Shown here one piece after another: positions 54,471 to 62,634 of a stretch of 64,000 nt of DNA. The stretch's first letter is position 1, and each line of letters opens with the position of its first letter. The notes under the pieces were generated by a model. The model did not search any database. It was not told the DNA's origin and saw nothing but the letters and a program-made list of their open reading frames with translations. Made by a program: the position numbers and the translations under genes. Where the stretch lies: positions 1 through 64,000 of the forward strand of contig NZ_JBNPMZ010000010.1 in NCBI RefSeq assembly GCF_050314255.1, in the 5' to 3' direction. Source of the DNA: Claveliimonas sp034178805 (GTDB taxonomy: Bacteria > Bacillota > Clostridia > Lachnospirales > Lachnospiraceae).

Positions 54471-55208
54471 TTAATCCTTATGACTCGCCAACAGATATAC
54501 CATATCTGTTTCCGCTCTATCAATATTCCAACTTAATTCGAGAACATAATAACGATAATGAATTTCTGTTACTCCATCTCCTGCTTTTCCTACACGACTA
54601 TAATTTTCTTTATCGAACTCTTCCACATCATCACTAAGCCAATACAGAGGTTCTGCATTCTGCTGCACCTTTCCTGTGTCGCCATCAGAGTATGTCTTAC
54701 CGTGCAAATTTCGCGGATCAGAATCATTTTCTTGAATTGCAATATTTCCTTCTTTATTAATATAATCTCCCGCAATTTCTTCCCCATCTGGATCATAGTA
54801 AAATGTTTTTCCTGCGTCTGAACCCGTTACAGCTCCTGACTTCTTTTCCGGCTTACTGTTCTCATTAGAAACCGGAAAGATTTTAATCTCCATACTTGGT
54901 ATATTCGTTGTATGTGCAACCTCTAAAAGGAAATCATCTGTACTTTCAATACAAAATACACGTCGAATCGTAACTCTATTTTCAACCTGTGTATCATCAC
55001 TGGTCATTTCCAAAGATATCTTTTGCATCTCAGAACGATTCGCCCCGGAAATGGTAATACGTGAAGGGATCTGAACAACTGAAATCGTATTAAGTCGATT
55101 TAAATATGCAAACCAGGCCACACTGATTCCTATCAGTACCAGAAGAAGTGCTATAATAAGAGCCGGAACCCATCGTTTACCATTAAAACTTTTCTCTTTG
55201 TCTTCCAT
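54471..55208 (-). CDS. Bitopic exported protein B of the locus
   Basis: A 245-residue protein: charged start, membrane segment LLLVLIGISVAWFAYLNRL (near 18-40), then an outer domain with a Ser/Glu/Lys-rich loop in the middle. No family recognised. GGGAG 7 bases before ATG 55208. The GISVAWF end of the membrane segment is like that of protein A and the SipW-type signals. Confidence 0.8.
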   Translation of the reverse strand: MEDKEKSFNGKRWVPALIIALLLVLIGISVAWFAYLNRLNTISVVQIPSRITISGANRSEMQKISLEMTSDDTQVENRVTIRRVFCIESTDDFLLEVAHTTNIPSMEIKIFPVSNENSKPEKKSGAVTGSDAGKTFYYDPDGEEIAGDYINKEGNIAIQENDSDPRNLHGKTYSDGDTGKVQQNAEPLYWLSDDVEEFDKENYSRVGKAGDGVTEIHYRYYVLELSWNIDRAETDMVYLLASHKD

Positions 55209-55228
55209 CCTTATTCTCCCATCTTTCA

Positions 55229-56404
55229 CTATTCGGCCTCAATCATCCACTGAAAATACGCGACATTTTCACCTATAAGCTGATCGCCTTTATTATAGCC
55301 TGTACTCCACTGAGCAAACTCTTTATTCGTCATATTCTCCCATGGTGCTACCAGAGAAGTCGTATCAATTTCATTTGTATTTACCACGCATTCTTTCTTC
55401 TCATCCATCCACCGCAATAACTCAGTATGACTATCACATTCACTTTTAAACACGCTATCTTCCTGACCACAGTATTTGATATTTTCAAATCGCCTGGGCC
55501 AGATCCAATACACGGTTATCGGTACCGGCTGATCCTTCTCCCAAGCCGTATTAGTACGATCTTTCTCAAATACAAAACTGATTCTACCATCATCCTCTAA
55601 TTTCGGAAGAATGCGATTTGAATAATTTCCAGTTTTCTCGTCCGCTCCCGCAAACAACAATATGTGTCCCTGAAGCATATTCATTAATACTTGATTTCCA
55701 GTTTTTTCCACAGGAACTGCCCTTCCAGTTGCTGTTTTATCATTTGGCTCTCCTTCTCTGACCAGCGTAAATGCTTTAAGAGAAACCGATAGTTTCACTT
55801 TATCAAAATTGTCTATATGGGGAATAATATAGAAAGTAACCTTTCCACGAGATCCCGGTCCAATATGTTCAAATTCTTCCGTATTATTAACATTGCTTTC
55901 CGAATTCACCTGAAGGCTAATTCCATCTGAATCACCCAAAATATAAGTATTTCCATCTTTATCTATAAAAGTTGATGTCCCCTTAACTAAATTCGGCAAA
56001 TTCAAAAATGATGTATAATGATTTCCCTTATCATCGTCACGCCCATTTCGATCTGCACGCCAGAACTTATTTAAAGCCTTTGCTAATGCACTCTCATCAT
56101 TTACGCTGACATCATACACGCCCTGTTTTGTAGCAGGCTCATCTATCAGAGTCGCCAATGAAAATCTATTTTCACCTAATGCAGATATCGCAGCGCTTTC
56201 TCCTTTTACCCAATTATTCATCACAAACCAAGCTATCCCTAAAAAAACCAGTACAATTAAAGTTGCAAGTATAATAGCTCCCGTACGCAAAAATGTATTC
56301 CAAAAATCATCTACTTTTTCCTTTTTTTCATAAAGAGACTTTTTAAGCACCTTTATTTCTTCGAGCTGTTGTTCCGCATTATTCAGTTTTTCATCTTCCC
56401 GCAT
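55229..56404 (-). CDS. Bitopic exported protein A of the locus
   Basis: A 391-residue protein with a 35-residue cytosolic coiled-coil start (NNAEQQLEEIKVLKKS), a membrane segment ending LVFLGIAWFVMNNW (near 42-65), and a large outer domain with a cysteine pair (YCGQ and KSEC). No family recognised. GGGGAG 8 bases before ATG 56404. It is the first gene after promoter P1. The cytosolic coil could contact the other coiled-coil proteins of the locus. Confidence 0.8.
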   Translation of the reverse strand: MREDEKLNNAEQQLEEIKVLKKSLYEKKEKVDDFWNTFLRTGAIILATLIVLVFLGIAWFVMNNWVKGESAAISALGENRFSLATLIDEPATKQGVYDVSVNDESALAKALNKFWRADRNGRDDDKGNHYTSFLNLPNLVKGTSTFIDKDGNTYILGDSDGISLQVNSESNVNNTEEFEHIGPGSRGKVTFYIIPHIDNFDKVKLSVSLKAFTLVREGEPNDKTATGRAVPVEKTGNQVLMNMLQGHILLFAGADEKTGNYSNRILPKLEDDGRISFVFEKDRTNTAWEKDQPVPITVYWIWPRRFENIKYCGQEDSVFKSECDSHTELLRWMDEKKECVVNTNEIDTTSLVAPWENMTNKEFAQWSTGYNKGDQLIGENVAYFQWMIEAE

Positions 56405-56452
56405 AATCACAACTCCCCTTCATTTTTGCTTAGATATAGTCTTTCATAATGT

Positions 56453-56481
56453 ATTATAGAAGAAATGAAAAAACTTTTCAA
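56453..56481 (-). promoter_or_regulatory. Promoter P1 of the SipW/AAA+ locus
   Basis: TTGAAA (56476-56481), 17-base spacer, TATAAT (56453-56458), followed by ACATTATG; about 40 bases of leader before the first ATG. Nearly the same -10 surroundings as P2. Confidence 0.88.
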
Positions 56482-56670
56482 CATCTATCGACAATCGAAG
56501 ACAGGTTTCATAACTCTATTTTTACATTATTTTGTTTCTTTTTTTCACTTTCTCATCTATTATGATACCAATATAAAAAGCGCCACAAATTTTCATTCAT
56601 AGCACTTTCTTTCATATCATTATACATTTTTGAGAATAGGGACAGTTTTTGTCTAACTTTTAAAACTATT

Positions 56671-56695
56671 CAGGACAGAGAACCATTCCTATCCC
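56671..56695. repeat. REP-like half palindrome
   Basis: Its reverse complement GGGATAGGAATGGTTCTCTGTCCT shares GGTTCTCTGTCCT with the piece at 59877. A GGGACAG arm lies nearby at 56639-56645. It overlaps the last codons of the Sel1 gene. Confidence 0.65.
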
Positions 56696-57360
56696 ACTTT
56701 TTCAAGTATATTGGCTGCCTGTACACTTCCCATTGATGCCGCCATCTCCAAATACTGCTGCGCTTTTTCCATATCTTTTTCAACACCAACACCACGGGCA
56801 AACATGATTCCGAAATTAAACATACCATCTGCACTCTCTGCTTTTGCAAGCTTATCATAGATTGCAAAAGCACGCTCATATTCTCCCATTTCAACAGCAA
56901 TACGCCCTTCATCCAGCAATTTTTCTCCCGGAAGCTTTTGAAGGATTTGCATAGCATCTTCATTTCCCATTTCTGCTGCCCTCTCAAGATAATCCTGAGC
57001 TTTCTCCAGATCTCTTTCCATGCCCTCACCGCTTATATTCATTATGCCGCAGTATAACAAAGCCACATGATTCTGATATTGGGCCGCCTCTGAAAATAAC
57101 AGATAAGCGAGTTCGGATTCACCCGACTCACGTGCCTCCACCCCTTCCTCAATGAGTTGATTTTGCAAAACCATATTGTATATTTCCGGTGCCTGTTCAT
57201 CCCCTAATTCCACTGCCTTTTTAAAATATTGCAGTGCCCGGTCAAAATTACGTTCCATACCGACGTAAAGGGATCGGTTTCCCGACTCATTTGACAAACT
57301 GCACCCGGAAGCTATCCAGCGGCACCGGTCTGGAGAAATAATAGCCCTGCAGGCTGTCAA
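56689..57360 (-). CDS. Sel1/TPR-repeat protein, 5' end damaged or missing
   Basis: The frame encodes Sel1-like repeats (helical hairpins used for protein contacts): MERNFDRALQYFKKAVELG, then further units such as MERDLEKAQDYLERAAEMGN and VEKDMEKAQQYLEMAASMG. The frame is open back into the EAL gene but has no start with a ribosome site; the first repeat begins abruptly (SLYVGMERN), as if the upstream part of a longer protein had been deleted against the EAL gene. The first plausible internal ATG is at 57258. I treat it as a truncated gene. Its last residues lie in a REP-like repeat. Confidence 0.55.
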   Translation of the reverse strand: MTACRAIISPDRCRWIASGCSLSNESGNRSLYVGMERNFDRALQYFKKAVELGDEQAPEIYNMVLQNQLIEEGVEARESGESELAYLLFSEAAQYQNHVALLYCGIMNISGEGMERDLEKAQDYLERAAEMGNEDAMQILQKLPGEKLLDEGRIAVEMGEYERAFAIYDKLAKAESADGMFNFGIMFARGVGVEKDMEKAQQYLEMAASMGSVQAANILEKVG

Positions 57361-58951
57361 CTCCGCATCTTTTTATGATGTCACACTGTTCCTTCGTTTC
57401 GACTCCCTCTACACAGACAGTCGACCCACAGATCTCCGCCAGATCATTCATAACATCAATTAATCTGGCATTCTCCGACCCTTCTGCGATGCCATCCACA
57501 AAAACTTTATCAATCTTGACGATGTCACATTTCAGTTGTTTCAAGATGCTCAGCGAGGAATATCCGGTGCCAAAATCATCAAGGGCAAACCGGACTCCGA
57601 TTGCGCGCAACTCTGACAAAATCCCGGAAAGTCTGCTGATATTGATCAGACGACACCTCTCTGTGATCTCAAGGCAAAGATTCTCCGGCGGGTAACCGGT
57701 GTCCTCCAGGCATCTTTTCACCATGTCCACAAAGGTATCCTGCCTCATCTGCTCATATGCCACATTGACGTTGAGCTGAAATTCCGGGTATTTTTCCAGG
57801 AAAGGCTTCGTGTCTTCCATTGCTTTTTTCAATATCCACTCTCCCAGCCGAACAAATGCCGGATCATTCTCTATAATCGGGATAAACTGATTTGGCGGCA
57901 CCATACCGTATTCCGGATTTTCCCAGCGCAGCAGCGCTTCGCTGCCTTTGAGACTTTGTGTTTTGGCATCCACGATGGGCTGATAATGCAACAGAAATCC
58001 TCTGCAGTCGTCTTCGATACTTTTTCGAATGGTATTGATCAATTCCAGCAGATTGTGTCTGCGCTCATCCACCTCATCCCGGAAAATATGCAACTGGCCG
58101 TTTCTTTTTTCCTTTGACACATTATAGGCATAACTGAGACACGAATACATAGCCTGCGGATTAATGTCAAAGGTCTTTATCTCCAACGCACTTCCATGGA
58201 CCAGCAGATTCGGATGGTAGTCGTCTATCTCTATTTTTTCACAGATTTCTTTTGTCAGGGTCTCATACCGTCTGCTCATTTCTTCTATGGAGAGTGTACG
58301 GGTGAGAAGGACAAATCTTACCCCGTCGGTTCTGTAAAGCACACCTTCATTTCTGAACTCTTCTTTTAACAGCTGAACCAGCTTGTGGATGACCATATTT
58401 CCGAAATCATATCCCCACATTTCGTTGATGATCGAAAAATGTCCGATTCCGATCATCATAATACTGGCCTTTACCTGCTTGTCGTAGAGTACATTCAGAT
58501 GCTCAAATAGTCCATATTGGTTCTGGAACCCTGTCAGCGGATCGATATTGTTGACTACCCCGTGATTACGTATAGTCCCGGCAAAATAGTCCGGTGCTCC
58601 GTTCTCATCCCACATCACCGTACCACGACATGTACATACGACATACCTTCCCATCCGGTCTCTTGCCCGGTACTGCATATCATGTCCTTGATTTTTACCG
58701 GAGAAAATATCCTGAATACTCTCATGATAGCTTTTCTGATCCTCCGGATGGATATGCTGCTCCCAGATATCACCGGCATGGTACATGTATTCTCCCGGAA
58801 GGCCAAAGTACTGAACCGCCGTCTCCGACCACCTGGAATAATCATATTTAATATCACACAAATAAACATAGGAGCCCTCTGAGACAATTTCAAAAGCCTG
58901 ATATAACTTGTCCAAAATCGCTTTTCGTTCTTCCGTAATTTCCTTTTTCAT
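57287..58951 (-). CDS. PAS-GGDEF(degenerate)-EAL protein, c-di-GMP phosphodiesterase
   Basis: A 554-residue signalling protein. PAS-like sensor at about 20-130, a GGDEF domain at 135-285 whose active site reads DGVRFVLL instead of GGDEF, so cyclase activity is not expected, and an EAL domain at 300-550 with SEALLRW (EAL), ERCRL, DDFGTGYSS, KIDKVF and EGVET. The metal and catalytic residues for c-di-GMP hydrolysis appear complete. ATG 58951 with GAAGAGAAG upstream. It stands next to the surface-fibre locus, whose output could be controlled by c-di-GMP, though nothing in the DNA proves that. Confidence 0.92.
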   Translation of the reverse strand: MKKEITEERKAILDKLYQAFEIVSEGSYVYLCDIKYDYSRWSETAVQYFGLPGEYMYHAGDIWEQHIHPEDQKSYHESIQDIFSGKNQGHDMQYRARDRMGRYVVCTCRGTVMWDENGAPDYFAGTIRNHGVVNNIDPLTGFQNQYGLFEHLNVLYDKQVKASIMMIGIGHFSIINEMWGYDFGNMVIHKLVQLLKEEFRNEGVLYRTDGVRFVLLTRTLSIEEMSRRYETLTKEICEKIEIDDYHPNLLVHGSALEIKTFDINPQAMYSCLSYAYNVSKEKRNGQLHIFRDEVDERRHNLLELINTIRKSIEDDCRGFLLHYQPIVDAKTQSLKGSEALLRWENPEYGMVPPNQFIPIIENDPAFVRLGEWILKKAMEDTKPFLEKYPEFQLNVNVAYEQMRQDTFVDMVKRCLEDTGYPPENLCLEITERCRLINISRLSGILSELRAIGVRFALDDFGTGYSSLSILKQLKCDIVKIDKVFVDGIAEGSENARLIDVMNDLAEICGSTVCVEGVETKEQCDIIKRCGVDSLQGYYFSRPVPLDSFRVQFVK

Positions 58952-58996
58952 ATTCTTCTCTTCCAATTCAAAGTCAGTCGCAATATTCCAGGGACT

Positions 58997-59005
58997 ATTA
59001 TAACA
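58997..59005 (-). promoter_or_regulatory. Extended -10 promoter of the EAL gene
   Basis: Minus strand TGTTATAAT (extended -10) 46 bases before the ATG. No good -35. It lies at the junction with an AAA-ATPase remnant. Confidence 0.5.
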
Positions 59006-59008
59006 CCT

Positions 59009-59163
59009 GATTATTTGCCACACTGTCTACTTCATCAATTATCAACACGATTGTTTTATCAGAAACAACACAATAATCCTCTTTCAAATGCTGACTAAGC
59101 GCCATGAGAGTTGTCGTCTTTCCATACTGCCGTGCTGTGCCTTGTTAATAGTAAATACTTTTG
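59009..59163 (-). pseudogene. Remnant of an AAA-ATPase-like gene
   Basis: Minus-strand frames read KVFTINKA, then one frame over ARQYGKTTTLMALSQHLKED, then without the usual gap DKTIVLIIDEVDSVANN. These are the ATP-binding and Walker B regions of the AAA-ATPase-like family (PF09820). About 40 residues between them and the whole later part are missing, and there is a frameshift before the Walker A lysine. Not functional. Confidence 0.75.
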
Positions 59164-59183
59164 GTATACAATCACATGTTCCT

Positions 59184-59276
59184 TTCCAAATTCTACTTCC
59201 AACATCTTCATTTTACCATCAGGCAATTTTAATATCAATCTTCATCCCAATACTTTTATTTATCTTTTTCCTCTAA
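59184..59276 (-). pseudogene. 3' end remnant of an Rpn-family gene plus its downstream sequence
   Basis: Reads EEKDK, stop, KYWDED, stop: the end of an Rpn-family gene with the piece between the coiled coil and the final residues deleted. The 75 bases after it (59184-59258) are nearly identical to 61398-61472, which follow the Rpn-family pseudogene there. Confidence 0.65.
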
Positions 59277-59399
59277 CCACGGTGACAGATTCCGTGGCAA
59301 ACACATCCGTTGTATATGCAAGAATAGATACCAATCTCAAGAATGGTAAGACACTAATCTTTCGTTCCACAACCTCTTGCACTGCATTCATCTGTACCA

Positions 59400-59525
59400 T
59401 TACTGGCACTGGTATCTACCATCAAAGACATAAACAAATCGTCTTCCAGCAAGATGTTGCTTATATAGTTTTGCTGCCTTACATATTTCCTTTACAATCT
59501 TTTCCTTGTCACTCTTTTTACTCAT
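59400..59525 (-). pseudogene. Fragment resembling a PBECR4 nuclease-like protein
   Basis: From ATG 59525 (AAGGGA upstream) the product SKKSDKEKIVKEICKAAKLY and RRFVYVFDGRY resembles the start of phage-associated PBECR4 domain proteins. It then loses similarity and stops after about 41 residues. I see no continuation in another frame. Identification is from memory of the family and tentative. Confidence 0.45.
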
Positions 59526-59630
59526 TCGGATTTCCCTTATCGTCCCATATTTTAGCAACAAAAACGCCGGATAACAAACTGTCATCCGACGTATTCTTTT
59601 AATAATGCGTGTTTTATGCTGGCCGTCAGC

Positions 59631-59760
59631 CTCGATACCCTGCCGAGTATCACCAGTCGTCGGAAATTTAAGTCCCCGACGCGGACTCACCGTATATCCC
59701 AGGTGTGGGCTCGATACCCTGCCGAGCATCACAATGTGCCGGTAATTAACCTCCCCAGCC
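59631..59760 (-). repeat. Tandem structured repeat upstream of the PBECR4-like fragment
   Basis: CTCGATACCCTGCCGAG is followed by TATCAC at 59631-59653 and by CATCAC at 59710-59732, a 79-base spacing. Each copy is followed by an A/T-cored GTCGG..CCGAC or CCGG..CCGG hairpin. The two copies form the 5' untranslated side of the fragment at 59400. Confidence 0.7.
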
Positions 59761-59876
59761 GGAGTACAGCTTTAACGTGTCGCCACACGGAAACCTTTTC
59801 TGCTTCACTTATATTCTACTCAAATATAGGGGCTTTATCAACGGATTTTGAAAAATTTTCTACTTAAGTGAGACAG

Positions 59877-59898
59877 TTTGGGGACGGTTCTCTGTCCT
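59877..59898. repeat. REP-like piece
   Basis: TTTGGGGACGGTTCTCTGTCCT, a half palindrome of the same GGGGAC type as those at 3053, 43083, 56671 and 63565. It adjoins the 3' end of an Rpn-family remnant. Confidence 0.65.
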
Positions 59899-59899
59899 G

Positions 59900-60146
59900 C
59901 TAAATATCACAAAACTGCTCCCATTGACTTTCAATTTGTCCCTCTGACAATTGATAGGTTTGCATTAATCCTTTTATCGCGATTTCCCGAGACACTCCCT
60001 GAGCTTGGCAAAGGGAAAGATACAACTGAATCCCCTGTTCGCCTTTCACCCGCTTATACTGGCACATAAGCAGATCCGCAGAATAGCAGGCGCTTCTCTG
60101 ACCCGGAACTGTATAGCCTATCTTCTGAGCTTCTACATTAGCAATT
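59900..60146 (-). pseudogene. Internally deleted Rpn-family remnant
   Basis: Encodes NVEAQKIGYTVPGQRSACYS (nuclease-core E-x-Q region) through YKRVKGE, joined directly in frame to QGIQLYLSLCQAQGVSREIA and the final helix region. In the related copy at 61470-62424 these two pieces are about 150 codons apart. The 5' part is also missing. The final residues differ from other copies because of the adjacent REP-like repeat. Confidence 0.85.
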
Positions 60147-60167
60147 AGGCTTAGATGTTGTTTTGTC

Positions 60168-60224
60168 AAAAAAAAACAGCCCGTTGATATATCATGTATG
60201 CACTACATAATACCTCTACGGGCT
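60168..60224 (-). terminator. Terminator of the GNAT gene
   Basis: Minus strand AGCCCGT..ACGGGCT stem with long loop followed by GTTTTTTTTTGAC, 9 bases past the GNAT stop codon. Confidence 0.85.
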
Positions 60225-60232
60225 AATAGTTA

Positions 60233-60832
60233 TTAAATTGAAATTTTTCTGATCATCTGAACCATTATATGGTTTCCATCTGAGCTTCTCTGAATTTCCT
60301 CAAATCCATTTGTCAAATAAAAGTCAACCAGTTTCTTTTCCTCACGACACTCTATCATCATATATCTGCCGCCGACCGCATCCACAGCAGCTGCAATGAC
60401 ATCATATGCCACCTGGAGCAAATCACTCCCCGAAATGCTGTCATGTGGAACCTTTGAGTTTCTAGAGAGCTGGCCAATCAGATAACAAGAAAAGTCTTTT
60501 ATCGGTTCTCCATGAATTTTTGCACTTAACCCATCAAGTTCTTTCCTCTTTCTATTTGACCATTCCTCTGGAACTGACAAAATCTTCAATGCAATAGCAA
60601 CATACCCATAAATCTGCAACTGATCAAGATAAAAATCTTTACCGGATAATTGTTCTTCATCACAGATTAAATAAGTACGTGCCTTTGATAATAATTCAAA
60701 TTCAACTGCCTTATTATGTAAAAAGTTTTCGATATCCTCATCCTGCTCACATGAAAAAGAAGACAAGATCTGCATTAACAGTTCATTGTCTTCCCCAGTC
60801 ATCATCATTAACGAGGAGAGCGCAATTGGCAT
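60233..60832 (-). CDS. GNAT-fold acetyltransferase, toxin-like
   Basis: A 199-residue GNAT-family protein. DFSCYLIGQLSRNSKVP (near 115) is the acetyl-CoA-binding beta4/alpha3 region, though the usual Q/RxxGxG/A loop is not obvious; the C-terminal FYLTNGFEEI is the usual GNAT end motif. It overlaps the small upstream gene by 25 bases, the arrangement of GNAT toxin/antitoxin pairs that acetylate aminoacyl-tRNA. The target here is unknown. Start could be ATG 60832 or one of three ATGs at 60802-60808. Confidence 0.8.
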   Translation of the reverse strand: MPIALSSLMMMTGEDNELLMQILSSFSCEQDEDIENFLHNKAVEFELLSKARTYLICDEEQLSGKDFYLDQLQIYGYVAIALKILSVPEEWSNRKRKELDGLSAKIHGEPIKDFSCYLIGQLSRNSKVPHDSISGSDLLQVAYDVIAAAVDAVGGRYMMIECREEKKLVDFYLTNGFEEIQRSSDGNHIMVQMIRKISI

Positions 60833-60990
60833 CGCTTTAATAATGCTTCACCCCGTTTTCTTTCTTCGCTGGAAAAAGGATGTTCCGAAATTGGTTTTTT
60901 CGGTGTTTGATCAGCCATGACACGCTCCAGGCGTTGTAATGATTCTGGATTGCTAATGACAATCTTTCTTTCAAATGTACTTGTTGCCAT
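60808..60990 (-). CDS. Small protein upstream of GNAT, putative antitoxin
   Basis: A 60-residue protein beginning ATSTFERKIVISNPESLQRL, followed by a basic, Pro/Glu-rich tail. The start has the form of a short ribbon followed by helices, as in DNA-binding antitoxins, and the tail is probably disordered. AGGAGGA precedes ATG 60990. It overlaps the GNAT gene, so the two form a toxin/antitoxin-like operon. Confidence 0.75.
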   Translation of the reverse strand: MATSTFERKIVISNPESLQRLERVMADQTPKKPISEHPFSSEERKRGEALLKRCQLRSPR

Positions 60991-61032
60991 AGTCTGTTCC
61001 TCCTTTCCTATGACTTTTTTGTGTTTATTTCT

Positions 61033-61062
61033 ATTATACTCAATTCTTATTTTTTTAACCAA
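61033..61062 (-). promoter_or_regulatory. Promoter of the antitoxin/GNAT pair
   Basis: TTGGTT (61057-61062), 18-base spacer, TATAAT (61033-61038) on the minus strand. Confidence 0.65.
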
Positions 61063-61397
61063 AGACTCTCATTAAGCGTTTTCATTCGATTTATAAAATC
61101 TATTCGGCTTGTGGTTTTCGCATAACCCACGGTCAGGCTCCACAATCGGCTGAAACCGAACCAGTCAATTGCTTCATCACCGCGATAGCTGATCATCGCC
61201 GCTATCCTCTAAAACCATTGTATCACAAAATCTTCAGAGTTCAATCCCTTTAAAATTTTTAGCGGTGCATCATCTTCCACGCTTATTTATATGATATGCA
61301 GGATTAAGTAAAAATCAACACATTATTTTTATTTCCCTCCCGGCAGACCACATAGATAATCCTTATTTTTCCCCAATACTATATCATACACTTTGAT
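61063..61397. other. Intergenic stretch with gene debris
   Basis: No start codon with a ribosome site. On the minus strand 61075-61205 is open for about 45 codons (containing SYRGDEAIDWFGFSRLWSL) and may be the end of a lost gene, which I do not recognise. The rest is A/T-rich and featureless. Confidence 0.5.
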
Positions 61398-61469
61398 TTC
61401 CAAATCCTACTTCCAATGTCTTCCTTTTGCCATCAGGCAATTTTAATATCAATCTTCATCCCAATACTT

Positions 61470-62424
61470 TTCTAAATAGAATTCCAACTGTTCCTCTGAC
61501 AATTAATAGGTTTGTATTAATCCTTTTATCGCGATTTCCCGAGACACTCCCTGAGCTTGGCAAAGGGAAAGATACAACTGAATCCCCTGTTCGATTTGCT
61601 TATCTTTTTCCTGTAACTGATTATCTTTCTCCTCTATCTGATCCTGCATTTCGTCTATCATATACTGCACAGTATTCTCATCCAGTTCCTGTAGTTCTTT
61701 TGAAAACATACCCATCACCTTCTCTGTATTCCGGCATATTTCATAGACCTCTCTGTATAATGGCTCGAATTTAGGATAGCTTTTTATCAGCTTCAGAATC
61801 ACTTCCGGTTTGTCCACACTCAGAAAAGTCAGCCATGCCTCCAACTCATTATTGATACCTTCACCTATATTATCAAATTTCTTTCCAAAAATGTCAAGTG
61901 CTATAAATATATATTCCTGCAATAATTCCAGCTTCACTCTGGCAACTGAATTTCTTCCCCTTTTCGCCTTTTACCCGCTTATACTGGCGCATAAGCAAAT
62001 CTGCAGAATAGCAAGCGCTTCTCTGACCCGGAAATGCATAGCCAATCTTCTGTGCTTCTACATTGGCGATGCTTCCATCCTCCAACTGAACTACAATGTC
62101 CAGAATCAATAGCGAACTTTCCGCGGCAATTCGCGCCGAATCAGTTGGCAACACTTTTAGTATTGTCACCTTCTCCTGAAGCAGAAGCGAAAGCAATTCC
62201 TCTAACCGCTCCGGTGTGCTGTCCGGATTAATAATCTCCTTAAAAAATTGGTCATACAAAAGCTTCACTCCACGAACGCCTGTACAGAAATCCAGAAATT
62301 GTTTCTGTCCCTCATCATTCCAATCGTTGAAAATAGTCAGAAGTTCCTGTTTACTGTGAATTTCTGCTATGATTTCTTCCCTGTCACGAATCATAGGGAA
62401 ATGTTGTTTTAATTTGTTTGCCAT
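61470..62424 (-). pseudogene. Rpn-family nuclease pseudogene
   Basis: Starts at ATG 62424 (AGGAGG upstream) and is normal for about 150 residues, with KLLYDQFFKEII, catalytic-type ILDIVVQ and VEAQKIGY, and SACYSADLLMRQYKRVKGE. After GKKFS about 40 codons are missing and the frame shifts. The second part (LELLQEYIFIALDIFG to GVSREIAIKGL) follows, then a TAA after QTY where the copy at 59900 has CAA; past it LSEEQLEFYLEKYWDED completes the family end. Three independent lesions. Confidence 0.88.
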
Positions 62425-62582
62425 AGGCAGCCCTCCTGTGTAATAGTACTAAATTCTGTAGTCATCTGGTATTCTCGAAAGAAAATTCAAGGACACACAT
62501 AAGACCCTGCTCTTATGCAGGTATAGATTATAGATATAAATATTGGTAGACATACTGTATCACGCAGCCATGAATATGTCAA
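62425..62582 (-). promoter_or_regulatory. Conserved promoter and leader of Rpn-family pseudogene
   Basis: TTGACA (62577-62582), 17-base spacer, TACAGT (62554-62559), then a leader with hairpin CCTGC ATAAGA GCAGG and CTTTCGAGAATACC (62468-62481). It matches the leader before the Rpn-family gene at 12963 in order and spacing. Confidence 0.65.
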
Positions 62583-62634
62583 CTTTTTGTTTATGAAATA
62601 AAAGATGTAAAGTATTGATATAAAAATCATTGCC

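Noticed and set aside
59034..59276. Short plus-strand genes here
   Set aside because: Minus-strand reading gives recognisable AAA-ATPase and Rpn-family pieces; the plus frames have no ribosome site or similarity.
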